From assembly GCA_964512095.1 (NCBI GenBank), contig CAZEIH010000005.1:1-64000 (forward strand): 64,000 nucleotides of DNA, given 5' to 3'. This DNA is from DTU013 sp964512095. GTDB lineage: Bacteria; Bacillota; Clostridia; Acetivibrionales; DTU013. Below, piece after piece: positions 30,714 through 39,625 of this stretch. The number at the start of each line of letters is the position of its first letter. Position 1 is the stretch's first letter. The notes beneath the pieces were generated by a model. It had not been told where the DNA came from. It did no database searches and saw nothing but the letters and a program-made list of their open reading frames with translations. The position numbers were made by a program, and so were the translations under genes.

Positions 30714-32068
30714 ACACCACCCAATCTGCACCTTATGCCTGCCATTTTGAGCCTTACAGTATTATTTAGCGTGTTGCCGGTCCATTTGAGGCCTCCCCTA
30801 ACAGCTCTCTGTCCTCCAAAATCCCGGTCATGCTCCTCGCCCTCGTCGTGGCTGTGCTGTACACTCTCATCCTTGTTACTCTCTTCAAATATAAACAGTG
30901 GGTTCAATTGTATTACGCCATCCACATACCCCAATATTTCACTAATTTCCAAAACCCTCCTGGATTTATCCCTAAGCCGTGATAGGTGAATGATTATGTC
31001 TATTGCTGAAGCAATTTGTTGCCGCACTGCTTCCAATGGCAGTGGAGCTGCTGATATAACCATTGTCTCCAGCCGCTTCAGCATATCTGCAGCAGAATTG
31101 GCATGACCTGTGGAAAGTGATCCATCGTGGCCCGTATTCATTGCCTGCAACATGTCCAGAGCTTCATCACCCCGTACCTCGCCAACAATAATCCTCTCCG
31201 GTCTCATCCTAAGGGATGTCTTAATCAGCTCTCGTATGGATATCCTACCCTTGCCTTCAGTATTAGCATTTCTGGCCTCCAGTCTTACAATGTTTTCCAC
31301 GCCATTTATCTGAAGCTCCGCTGAATCCTCTATGGTGATTATTCTTTCATCAGAAGGGATTCTTCCTGATAGTGCATTGAGGAAGGTTGTCTTACCGCTT
31401 CCAGTGCCGCCACATATAAATATGTTGTATTTTGCCTTAACTAGACAGCTAAGCACCTCCACAGCCTCACTACTAAGTGAGCCCAGCTCCACAAGCTGCT
31501 CCAGCGTCATTGGACTATCTGGAAACTTTCGGATGGTCATAATGGGTCCATTCAAGGCCACAGGCTTCAGAACAACATTTACTCTGGAGCCATCCGGCAA
31601 CGAAAAGTCAACGATTGGTGATGCCTCGTTTACAGTCCTGTTCGTACGAGACACGATATTATGTATTACATCCTCAAGTCTCTCATTACTTCCAAATTCC
31701 TTTTCAAGCCTGCTAATACGTCCCCCTTTTTCTACAAAAAGCATGTCAGGCCCATTAACCATTATTTCTGTGATGCTTTTGTCATCGATAACCGGCTGTA
31801 ATATATCAAGTCTTCTCATGGAATTGAACACCATATCAGCCAACTCTCGCCTCTCACCAATACTTAAATAAGTACTTCCAGGCTTAGAAAAAACCGCCTC
31901 TGTAACAATATCCATCAACTCATCGTCCGAAACCCCGCTTGTCCTGTCAAGACCCTGTGTTATCTCCCTTCTGATATCTTCAGCAAGGATTCTGAAATCA
32001 ATGTCTTCACTAAAAGAACTACAAGCCTGTACCTTACTGCCATCCTCATGCAATATATTCGCCCCCAT
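30710..32068 (-). CDS. tadA: Tad pilus assembly ATPase TadA/CpaF
   Basis: A 452-residue type II/IV secretion ATPase that powers Flp pilus assembly. An N-terminal domain (about 20-130) precedes the RecA-like core with Walker A GGTGSGKTT (about 218), Asp box ITIEDSAELQ, Walker B RIIVGEVRGDEALDMLQAMNTGHDG and His box STGHANS. The gene overlaps tadZ by 23 bp. The ATG at 32068 has its nearest Shine-Dalgarno 15 nt away; a TTG five codons later is better spaced from GGGGG, so the exact start is uncertain. Confidence 0.94.
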   Translation of the reverse strand: MGANILHEDGSKVQACSSFSEDIDFRILAEDIRREITQGLDRTSGVSDDELMDIVTEAVFSKPGSTYLSIGERRELADMVFNSMRRLDILQPVIDDKSITEIMVNGPDMLFVEKGGRISRLEKEFGSNERLEDVIHNIVSRTNRTVNEASPIVDFSLPDGSRVNVVLKPVALNGPIMTIRKFPDSPMTLEQLVELGSLSSEAVEVLSCLVKAKYNIFICGGTGSGKTTFLNALSGRIPSDERIITIEDSAELQINGVENIVRLEARNANTEGKGRISIRELIKTSLRMRPERIIVGEVRGDEALDMLQAMNTGHDGSLSTGHANSAADMLKRLETMVISAAPLPLEAVRQQIASAIDIIIHLSRLRDKSRRVLEISEILGYVDGVIQLNPLFIFEESNKDESVQHSHDEGEEHDRDFGGQRAVRGGLKWTGNTLNNTVRLKMAGIRCRLGGV

Positions 32069-33203
32069 CCAGTAAAGCTGATGCTCCTTCCCCCATAACT
32101 AATACCTGCTTTTTATCAGGAATGACATAGCTAATAACCTTGTTTAAATCAGCTAGAAACGCCGGATTTTCAACAGGCTTAATAAAAAAATTACCTGAAG
32201 ATGCTTCTGAATAATCAGCTATCTCAGCAATTGGTTTATAGCCAACAAAGCCATCCTCAATTTTTTGCCCTTTTGAGAAATTCAACACAGGTACAAGCCT
32301 ACTTGTCAGATTAGCCCTCATTTTATTTTCAATTAGCTCAAGACCCCTTTTGAACTTGCTAATGCTATCGTGCATCCTAAAATCATAGGAGAGAACCAGT
32401 AGAATGATGTCAGAATGTTTTAGTACAGAAGAATTTCTCTCACTCAAGCCTGATGGTAAATCTATAAAAACGTAGCTATAGGCGGAGCTTTTTCTGAACT
32501 CCAAGACTAGCCTAGAGATCTCCTCTTCACAGAGCTCATTCATCTCAAGTATGCTTTCAGCGGGCTTAAAAAAGTGCACACCTGTCTTACAGTCAATACA
32601 CTTGGCAGTCTCCAGCTTCATCCATAGATTTCCACCATTGCCCTTTAGCTGATATATCACATTGGAGAAGCTTTGTTTAGATTCCCCATGAAAAAACAAT
32701 CCCGTAGATGGTATGTCTTCCAGGTTCAAATAGAATGGCCTTAGACCCCTCCCGGCACTAAGAATACTACAACCCGCCGCTATGCTACTAGTGCCCGTCC
32801 CGCCTGCCGGCGACACAACACTGATGATGCTTGCTCCTTCATTCCCTGAAACCTGACAATCCTTCCTACAACTAAGAGAATATAGCCTAATTGCCTCGGA
32901 AATCAGCTTGTCCATATGCTGATATTTATTTATGGACTCCCTTCCTACTGGGAGAACCTGCTCATTATCAGACAGAATCAAAACTGTTTCCGCAATGTCT
33001 GTTCTGGCTATTTCATTGTATATTCTGCTATTCACAAGAAGTATGTCGATTTTATGAAACTCGTCTAGAAATACAACAAATGGTTCCACAGACGAAAAGG
33101 AAGATATTTCAAATCTTTTCGGGTGATTAGTTACTAAATATTTCTCAAAATTCTGTAAGTATTCTGCATCATAATCTGCTATAACAAGACTAAGCCTCCC
33201 CAA
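32046..33203 (-). CDS. tadZ: TadZ/CpaE-like MinD-family localisation protein with altered P-loop
   Basis: A 385-residue protein. Residues about 1-120 form a receiver-like atypical domain, and about 125-385 a MinD/ParA-like domain. TadZ/CpaE proteins place the Tad machine at a cell site. The deviant Walker A, normally KGGxGKT/S, reads PAGGTGTSS here, so both lysines are missing; ATP hydrolysis is doubtful. The conserved switch-like segment YVFIDLPSGLSERNSSVL remains. The start codon is TTG at 33203 behind AGGGGGTGT. It is the first gene of the Tad operon, behind a consensus promoter. Confidence 0.83.
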   Translation of the reverse strand: MGRLSLVIADYDAEYLQNFEKYLVTNHPKRFEISSFSSVEPFVVFLDEFHKIDILLVNSRIYNEIARTDIAETVLILSDNEQVLPVGRESINKYQHMDKLISEAIRLYSLSCRKDCQVSGNEGASIISVVSPAGGTGTSSIAAGCSILSAGRGLRPFYLNLEDIPSTGLFFHGESKQSFSNVIYQLKGNGGNLWMKLETAKCIDCKTGVHFFKPAESILEMNELCEEEISRLVLEFRKSSAYSYVFIDLPSGLSERNSSVLKHSDIILLVLSYDFRMHDSISKFKRGLELIENKMRANLTSRLVPVLNFSKGQKIEDGFVGYKPIAEIADYSEASSGNFFIKPVENPAFLADLNKVISYVIPDKKQVLVMGEGASALLDGGEYIA

Positions 33204-33722
33204 AACTACACCCCCTGTACTCGCATTTACAACAATGCCCGTAAATAATGTAAGAATATGGTTGTGTACTTATTATATGGAAAATTATGGTTGATGTCAA
33301 TGACTATTTGGAACTATTTTCTAATTTGTTGATTGTGCTTACAGCAAACTACGGCAAACACTAGCCTTAGCACTTCTCAATAAGATACACCTTATTGCCC
33401 TATTGTTAATCAACAAGATATGCTTTTATTCCATCGAAGGTATCGGTAAAGTAGCGTATTGAATACAATTTTCTCGAAGAACTGCCTTATTTCCATAGCA
33501 CATACATTTCCCGGCCCCTTGCATGGCATCCATCGATATGAACCCTCAAGGAGCTACAAGCAAAGCTGCTATATTCACAAGCACCCTTTGCTGTCAGGGA
33601 GAAGTGATCCCTAATTAGATTAAATTGTGTAAGACAGCCTTAGTCAGTAACACATAGCCATAGGTATGAATATGATATAGAAGGTAGCATGGTCAAACAT
33701 GCAGATTAAGGAGGTATGGAAT
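33204..33722. other. Long intergenic region between divergent Tad operon and small membrane proteins
   Basis: 519 bp. The left end holds the Tad promoter at 33272-33300. Near the right end lies GCATG-GTCAAA-CATGC (33689-33704), a small inverted repeat just before the ribosome site of the first small gene. The middle 350 bp shows no credible gene, RNA hairpin or repeat. Confidence 0.5.
33272..33300 (-). promoter_or_regulatory. Perfect consensus sigma-A promoter for the Tad operon
   Basis: On the minus strand TTGACA (33300-33295) and TATAAT (33277-33272) are separated by exactly 17 bp. Transcription would start near 33265, about 60 nt before tadZ. Both hexamers match the consensus at all six positions. 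Confidence 0.9.
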
Positions 33723-33848
33723 ATGTCAAAGGGATTTGCCGGTGGAGCAGTTGACGATTGTGCGCTTTTGTTCTTCATAATACTCTTTCTCTTGTTATTC
33801 ACAGGTCGCAAAGGTTTCTTTAGAGTAGATGCAGATATTGTTGAATAA
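33723..33848 (+). CDS. Small single-pass membrane protein (41 aa)
   Basis: A 41-residue frame starting MSKGFAGGAVDDC, then one hydrophobic helix of Leu/Phe/Ile (about 14-30) and a short charged tail. The ribosome site GGAGG lies 8 nt before the ATG. The Gly-rich start followed by one hydrophobic helix resembles the small YjcZ-like proteins of sporulating Firmicutes, but the match is by pattern only. It is followed 30 nt later by a similar small gene. Confidence 0.7.
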   Translation: MSKGFAGGAVDDCALLFFIILFLLLFTGRKGFFRVDADIVE

Positions 33849-33878
33849 CAATCTTATTATATGAAGGGAGTGTATGGC

Positions 33879-34019
33879 ATGGCAGAGAATGAAAGAGGCG
33901 GGCTTTTTGGGTGTGGCTTTGGTACAAACTGGATATGGATTGTTATTATCATTCTAGTAATTATCCTGCTATTCCCCGCTATTTTCGGGAGAGAAGAAGA
34001 AGGCTATTACAAGGACTAG
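33879..34019 (+). CDS. Small single-pass membrane protein (46 aa)
   Basis: A 46-residue frame starting MAENERGGLFGCGFG, then one long hydrophobic helix of Ile/Val/Leu (about 16-34) and an acidic tail GREEEGYYKD. AGGGAG lies 8 nt before this ATG; an ATG five bases upstream is out of frame. With the preceding gene it forms a pair of mini membrane proteins. Function unknown; a spore or envelope role is only a guess. Confidence 0.68.
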   Translation: MAENERGGLFGCGFGTNWIWIVIIILVIILLFPAIFGREEEGYYKD

Positions 34020-34374
34020 TTCATTATCGGTACAGTTCGCTGTTCAGTAAAGCCAGTTGGTACTTATACATCACAGGACAGTTCAGCTCCCCCGGCAATG
34101 GGGCTCTGGTGCTGTCCTTTGCTTTGGCACCCTCTACTCTGCCCTGATGTTTATCTATGTCTTCAGTCTCCACTCCCTGAGCGAAGCGAATTGACTGTTG
34201 CTATTTCCCACTTCGTAACTTGTCTACCTACGCTGTAGATGATATAATTTCGTTATATATATACAAATTATACTAATTGCTAATTGGGGTCGGTCACCAC
34301 CCCTGATTTTATGTTTTTATTATGCGATATAGATGTTGTAGCAATATTACAATAAAGGGCTTAAGGATGTATTT
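34020..34374. other. Intergenic region with inverted repeat copy and imperfect hairpin
   Basis: 355 bp. GGACAG...CTGTCC (about 34078-34118) forms an imperfect hairpin with inner CCCC/GGGG pairing and may end the small-gene transcript. The inverted repeat copy D lies at 34151-34196. An AT-rich stretch with TATAAT-like and TATACT sequences at about 34250-34275 probably holds the promoter of the next gene. Confidence 0.45.
34151..34196 (-). repeat. Dispersed hairpin repeat, copy D (inverted, internally deleted)
   Basis: On the plus strand this copy reads TTATCTATGTCTTCAG joined directly to TCTCCACTCCCTGAGCGAAG and CGAATTGACT. It is the reverse complement of the two ends of the element, with the central hairpins lost. 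Confidence 0.7.
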
Positions 34375-36099
34375 ATGAGACTTTATTCTACTAAGTTACT
34401 TGTATTGATATTACTTATTACTGCAATTATTTGCACTCCCATACGGGTATTTGCTGCCGAACCTCCTACTCCGGATATGTCCAGCAGCAACTATGAGAAA
34501 GCAATCGATTTGAAGATACTTGGGCTTTTTGCAAACAGCCCAGACAATTTCGAACTGGAACGCGCCCCAACAAGGGCGGAGGCGGCTGTCATGCTTGTTC
34601 GCTTACTGGGAGTGGAGTACCAGGTCAAGGAAGGTAATTACTCTCACCCCTTCACGGATGTGCCTGCCTGGGCTGATAACTATGTGGGCTTTATCTATCA
34701 GAAGGGTATTTCTAATGGTATCAGCGAGAGCTTATTCGGCTCGTCTAATATGGTATCTGCAACCCAATATGTTACCTTTGTGCTTCGTTCCATGGGCTAT
34801 GAGGATAATGTGGACTTCAGTTATGCAAAGGCCTTGGACAAGGCCCGTGAATTACAGCTGTTATCTGATTCCGAGTTCTCAGAGTTTAAAAATAAGGCTG
34901 TTTTTTTGAGAAATGACCTGGTGGCAGTCTCTTACAATGCACTTTCTGTCTCCATGAAAGGTTCAAGACAAACTTTACTTGAAAAGCTAGTGGATGTCGA
35001 TAAAGCTATATTCAAGCCCACTGCTCAAGCCTTGGGACTATACCCAACAGATTTTGCAAGAAATTATGGCAATGTAGAGCTATTTAACCCGTCCTCAACA
35101 AAGAATGGTTATGTAATTAAGAACAAGACCGATTTAATAAAAATTGTTACAAAAGCGCTGATTAATAATGACAATAGCATTAATTTAGATACAACAGGAT
35201 ACAATGGCAGCATTACTGACGACTATGAGTCTGTCTTTTATACTGCAAAATATGCCGCAGAGGATATCATCGGTGTTGAAGATTTTGTTCAGAAATGGAG
35301 CTATCGCTATATTAGTGCTAGTATGAATCTGGATTTCACATATAGATTTAGCAAGAAGGAATATGCAAACAAAGTACAAAAGGCAAAGGCTGCTATTGAA
35401 AAGGCACGGCATATCATCGCAGAAAACATTTCCGCTGATATGTCGGAATTCGATAAGGAAAAAATAGTCCATGATTACATAATTAATAATACAAGCTACG
35501 ATTACATAAATTACACTAACGATACACTAGCAGATGATGTTTTTGAATATTACGGTAGTCTTCTTGCAGGTTCTGCGGTTTGTGAGGGCTATGCCGAGGC
35601 AATGAAGCTTCTTTGTAATCTGTCAGGAATAGAGTGTATAATTGCAATAGGAATGGCGCCTGATAGTGCAGAGGGACATGCTTGGAATATTGTCAAAATT
35701 GATGGAGAGTATTATCATGTAGACGTCACAAAAAATGATCCGATTACAGAGGACGGAACAGAAATCCTTACATACTACTATTTTAATATAACCGACAGTG
35801 AAATGGCTAGAACCGTTAGCTGGGACACAGGGGCATACCCCAAATGCTCCAGTACCGAAAACAGCTATTACCACAAGTATAACAAGGTCGCACAAAGCGG
35901 GGATGCTTTTAAAAAAGCGCTTACCGAGGAACTCAAAAAAAGAAGCTCTGTAATTGAAATAAAGGTAATGGATTATGAAAAAGGCGATTTTTCTAATATC
36001 TCTAATCTAATTTTCAATACCAAGACCGTTCTGAAATACAATTATGCTATTAATAAAGATTTTGGCATTATAAGAATATTCAATATCAAATACTCCTAA
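34375..36099 (+). CDS. SLH-domain protein with C-terminal transglutaminase-like domain
   Basis: A 574-residue exported protein. Signal peptide about 1-28 (VFA cleavage). SLH repeats (about 35-190; cores AIDLKILGLFANSPDNFEL, RAPTRAEAAVMLVRLLG and WADNYVGFIYQKGISNGIS) would bind it to the wall. A transglutaminase-like domain (about 340-480) has a full Cys-His-Asp set: GSAVCEGYAEAMK, EGHAWNIVKI and YYHVDVTKND. It may crosslink or hydrolyse surface peptides. The ribosome site is AAGGATG. It stands alone on the plus strand, near but not in the Tad/SLH cluster. Confidence 0.9.
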   Translation: MRLYSTKLLVLILLITAIICTPIRVFAAEPPTPDMSSSNYEKAIDLKILGLFANSPDNFELERAPTRAEAAVMLVRLLGVEYQVKEGNYSHPFTDVPAWADNYVGFIYQKGISNGISESLFGSSNMVSATQYVTFVLRSMGYEDNVDFSYAKALDKARELQLLSDSEFSEFKNKAVFLRNDLVAVSYNALSVSMKGSRQTLLEKLVDVDKAIFKPTAQALGLYPTDFARNYGNVELFNPSSTKNGYVIKNKTDLIKIVTKALINNDNSINLDTTGYNGSITDDYESVFYTAKYAAEDIIGVEDFVQKWSYRYISASMNLDFTYRFSKKEYANKVQKAKAAIEKARHIIAENISADMSEFDKEKIVHDYIINNTSYDYINYTNDTLADDVFEYYGSLLAGSAVCEGYAEAMKLLCNLSGIECIIAIGMAPDSAEGHAWNIVKIDGEYYHVDVTKNDPITEDGTEILTYYYFNITDSEMARTVSWDTGAYPKCSSTENSYYHKYNKVAQSGDAFKKALTEELKKRSSVIEIKVMDYEKGDFSNISNLIFNTKTVLKYNYAINKDFGIIRIFNIKYS

Positions 36100-36196
36100 C
36101 ATAACATACCCATTTTAGCTGCTCTACATTGCCATGACCAGGCCGCTTCACAGACTCTATATCTACCACTCCGCTGCTTAAGCCATAGCCCTTATG

Positions 36197-36248
36197 GTCA
36201 ATTCGCTTCGCTCATGGAGTCAGGTGGGGACTGAACTCCACCGTCTTC
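36197..36248 (+). repeat. Dispersed hairpin repeat, copy E (5' half)
   Basis: This copy has GTCAATTCGCTTCGCTCATG, then the GTCAGGTGGGG-ACTGAA-CTCCACC hairpin arm, and breaks off at CGTCTTCAT. It is followed at once by an unrelated long hairpin at 36255-36304. Confidence 0.7.
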
Positions 36249-36254
36249 ATTCAT

Positions 36255-36304
36255 CACCCACCTTCGCACTCGCTTCCGCGAGATATGTAGCGTAGAGGTG
36301 GGCG
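36255..36304 (+). repeat. Nested hairpin in intergenic spacer
   Basis: The outer arms CACCCACCT (36255-36263) and AGGTGGGCG (36296-36304) pair with one mismatch. Inside, CTCGC-TTCC-GCGAG (36269-36282) is a perfect hairpin. The stretch TGTAGCGTAG...GGGCG recurs in the element at 39626-39885. There is no T-run, so it does not look like a terminator. Confidence 0.5.
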
Positions 36305-36309
36305 CATTC

Positions 36310-36337
36310 TTGTATATAGTGATAAATGTTATATAAT
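36310..36337 (+). promoter_or_regulatory. Candidate promoter of the SNF2 helicase gene
   Basis: TTGTAT (36310-36315) and TATAAT (36332-36337) are spaced by 16 bp, about 55 nt before the start codon. The -10 box is perfect; the -35 box matches four of six. Confidence 0.55.
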
Positions 36338-36390
36338 AATATGATATGGATTTTGTCTACACTACTATTAATTACGTTTAGGAGATAATG

Positions 36391-39300
36391 ATGTTTGATT
36401 TGTCAAGGGAATCCATCCTTGCTAAAACACGGCATATAGAATATGAAGCAGGCCAGGAATACTATAAGAATCGCCGTATAAAATCCGTACAGTTCAACCA
36501 GGACCGACGTGCATTTACATCAACTGTCCTTGGATTGGAGCTGTATACACAGCACCTGAAATTCGATACGGCAGGGAAACTCACCGAAGCTGATTGCTCC
36601 TGTCCCGTGGGGAATGACGGCTGGGGCTTATGCAAGCATATGGTGGCTGTAATGCTACTTATACATGAAAAGGACAGCCTGGGCTTTTTTAAGGAGCTCC
36701 GATTTCGCCAAGCGGCCAAGGACATATTCAACCTTTTCTCGGACAGGCATATATCAATCAGGTCAGCTGTAGCCCTTGAACCAGTTTTCGAGCTGAACAG
36801 GGGCAGTAGTACAGGTAGTCCTATGCTAGCCTCACTAAAACTTCGTATAGGACAGGACAGGCTTTACATAGTTAAGGATGCTAAGAAGCTTTTACTCCAC
36901 ATGGAGAATAACCTGGAATTGAAATACGGGAAACGCTTCACTTATTCGCCATCCAGACACGAGTTCAGAGGACGGGATTTAGAGTTGATTGAAATGCTCA
37001 AGGAGCTCTATGAAACAGAAAAGCTTATGGAGGGCCTTTGGCGGGGACGAATGGATGCCAGCATATTTTCCGACGGAAGAATCTACCTGACCGACAAGCA
37101 TCTTAAAAGGTTCTTTGAGATATATGAGGATACACCATTTAAAGGTATCATTCTTGGAAATGTACACGAAAGCCTAACAATAAAAAAGCAGGACATACCT
37201 GTTAACTTCTTATTGTCCAATGACGGGCGGGATTTAATTCTTAATATAGATTTTGAAGGCACAATGCTACCCTTAACAGCAGAGGGTGAATATTTTTACT
37301 TCGGAGATGTGATACACCGCATTTCTAGACAGCAAAGCAAGTATCTCAAGCCCTTTTATATGGCTATGATGTATCAGAAGGGCCGCAAGCTGAGATTCAT
37401 CGAAGAGGACAGGCAACGCTTCGTGTCTGAAATACTACCATTTGCCGAGAAAGCTGGAAGCCTGGTCATTACTGAACAGGTCCAGTCTACAATTGAAAAA
37501 ATTCCATTATTGGCTGAAATATATTTAGACAGAGATGGAGCAGATATAACCGCTAGTGTTAAATTTATATACGGTAAGCATACCATCAATCCCTTTATGC
37601 CAGTTATAAAATCCCAGTCCTCATCAGACAAGCTCCTTATACGGGAGATAAAAAATGAGGAGGCCATATTAGATGTACTTGGCATGGCTGAGTTCAAGGT
37701 AAGGGAGGGTAAAATCCATCTGAGCGGCGATGACAACATATATGATTTTGTGTTTAGACTTGTTCCACTGCTGCAGGATTATGCCATCGTGTATTACTCA
37801 GAAAGCCTGAAGACTCTGAAATTGAAACAGTCCCTTTCATTCTCAGCCAGGTTCAGATTGAACAGTGAAACAAGCCTTCTGGAATTCTCTTTTGGTGCTG
37901 ACGGAATTGATAATTCCGAGCTGGCTGATTTATTTTTGTCCATGCGTAGGAAAAAAAAATACTTTCAGCTTAAGAACGGAAGCTTTATTAACCTTGATGC
38001 AAGTGAATTAATAAAAATAAGCGACTTCATGGATAACCTGGATGTTAACCCTTCAGAACTCCAGAAGGACTTTATCGAATTGCCCCGCTTCCGAGCTGCA
38101 TATTTGGATCAGAGCATAAGGGAATCTGGCATCCATAATGTAGAGTGCGATGCCCGTTTTAGGGAGCTTGTGCAGAACATAAAGGAGCCCGGAGATATGT
38201 CCTTCCATTTGCCTGAGGGTCTACAGGGTACATTGAGAGACTACCAGAAATTTGGCTTCAAATGGTTGAAGACTTTACAGCATTACACGCTGGGAGGCAT
38301 CCTGGCTGATGACATGGGGCTTGGAAAGACACTACAGATTATTACCCTTCTTTTATCTGATAAACAGCAGGATGGGCCCTGTCCATCCCTAGTGGTGGTG
38401 CCCACCTCACTTGTGTTTAACTGGTGTGCGGAGCTTGAAAAATTCGCACCCAGTTTGAAATATACTGTGATAGCAGGAAAAAAGGAGCTAAGGCGCCAAT
38501 TAGCAGAAGGTCTCTCTGAATATGATGTTGTAATTACTTCCTACCCACTAATCAGAAGGGATATTGAGCTTTATAAGCCGTATAGCTTTAGATATTGTAT
38601 ACTGGACGAAGCCCAACACATAAAAAATGGCGCTTCCAGGAACGCACGATCTGTCAAGCTGATCAATGCAAAGACTCGATTTGCGCTGACAGGCACACCA
38701 ATTGAAAACAATTTGTATGAGCTATGGTCGATTTTTGATTTTATTTTACCTGGATATCTTTATTCATATAGAAGGTTTGATGAAAGGTACGTCCATCCGA
38801 AGTCCGATGAGGATGCAAACGACTCTCTTACCGACCTCAACCAACAGATTAAGCCTTTTGTGCTCAGAAGGCTCAAGAAAGATGTTCTCAAGGAGCTACC
38901 TGAAAAGATAGAAAATACTATGACGACAGAACTGACAGACGAGCAAAAAAAGCTTTATTTGGCATATCTGGCGGATATAAGGGGTGAAATAAAGCAGGAA
39001 ATACAGGACTCGGGCTTTGAAAAAAGCAGAATAAGAATATTAGCGGCTCTCACACGCCTCAGACAGCTATGCTGCCATCCCTCTCTATTTGTTGAAAACT
39101 ACAACGGTAGCAGCGGCAAGCTAGAGATGCTTGAAGAAATCATTCAGGAATCCATCGAAGGCGGCCACAGGATACTGCTGTTTTCCCAGTTCACAGGAAT
39201 GCTTCAACTTATTCGCAATAGACTCACTGAGCTTGAAGTAGCATATCTCTACCTCGATGGTAGCACCCCTGTCTCCGAGAGAGGGTACCTTGTAAATTCC

Positions 39301-39621
39301 TTCAATGAAGGCTCAGGAAAAATCTTTCTGATTTCACTTAAAGCTGGTGGCACGGGCCTGAATCTAACAGGGGCCGATACTGTAATACATTACGACCCTT
39401 GGTGGAACCCGGCAGTAGAGGATCAGGCCACCGACCGCTCCTACCGTATTGGCCAGAAAAAATCCGTGTATGTAATAAAGCTTGTAGCTAGAGGTACTAT
39501 TGAAGAAAAAATCCTAGCCCTTCAGGAGAAGAAGCGCAGCCTAATCGACGCTGTTATCCAGCCTGGTGAAACTCTACTCTCCAAGATGACCCAGCAGGAG
39601 CTTGAAGCCCTCTTTGAGTGA
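36391..39621 (+). CDS. SWIM zinc-finger SNF2-family helicase
   Basis: A 1076-residue SWI2/SNF2 ATPase of the bacterial RapA-like type. The N-terminal SWIM finger is seen as CSC...CKH (about 69-85). A middle SNF2-associated region (about 150-590) precedes the helicase core: motif I DDMGLGKT, motif II DEAQH (a DEAQ variant), motif III LTGTPIENN, and in the second lobe LFSQFTGML, SLKAGGTGLNLTGAD and QATDRSYRIGQ. It probably translocates on duplex DNA to remodel protein-DNA or RNA polymerase complexes. GGAG sits 6 nt before the second of two adjacent ATGs, so 36391 is chosen over 36388. It is monocistronic. Confidence 0.95.
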   Translation: MFDLSRESILAKTRHIEYEAGQEYYKNRRIKSVQFNQDRRAFTSTVLGLELYTQHLKFDTAGKLTEADCSCPVGNDGWGLCKHMVAVMLLIHEKDSLGFFKELRFRQAAKDIFNLFSDRHISIRSAVALEPVFELNRGSSTGSPMLASLKLRIGQDRLYIVKDAKKLLLHMENNLELKYGKRFTYSPSRHEFRGRDLELIEMLKELYETEKLMEGLWRGRMDASIFSDGRIYLTDKHLKRFFEIYEDTPFKGIILGNVHESLTIKKQDIPVNFLLSNDGRDLILNIDFEGTMLPLTAEGEYFYFGDVIHRISRQQSKYLKPFYMAMMYQKGRKLRFIEEDRQRFVSEILPFAEKAGSLVITEQVQSTIEKIPLLAEIYLDRDGADITASVKFIYGKHTINPFMPVIKSQSSSDKLLIREIKNEEAILDVLGMAEFKVREGKIHLSGDDNIYDFVFRLVPLLQDYAIVYYSESLKTLKLKQSLSFSARFRLNSETSLLEFSFGADGIDNSELADLFLSMRRKKKYFQLKNGSFINLDASELIKISDFMDNLDVNPSELQKDFIELPRFRAAYLDQSIRESGIHNVECDARFRELVQNIKEPGDMSFHLPEGLQGTLRDYQKFGFKWLKTLQHYTLGGILADDMGLGKTLQIITLLLSDKQQDGPCPSLVVVPTSLVFNWCAELEKFAPSLKYTVIAGKKELRRQLAEGLSEYDVVITSYPLIRRDIELYKPYSFRYCILDEAQHIKNGASRNARSVKLINAKTRFALTGTPIENNLYELWSIFDFILPGYLYSYRRFDERYVHPKSDEDANDSLTDLNQQIKPFVLRRLKKDVLKELPEKIENTMTTELTDEQKKLYLAYLADIRGEIKQEIQDSGFEKSRIRILAALTRLRQLCCHPSLFVENYNGSSGKLEMLEEIIQESIEGGHRILLFSQFTGMLQLIRNRLTELEVAYLYLDGSTPVSERGYLVNSFNEGSGKIFLISLKAGGTGLNLTGADTVIHYDPWWNPAVEDQATDRSYRIGQKKSVYVIKLVARGTIEEKILALQEKKRSLIDAVIQPGETLLSKMTQQELEALFE

Positions 39622-39625
39622 AACA

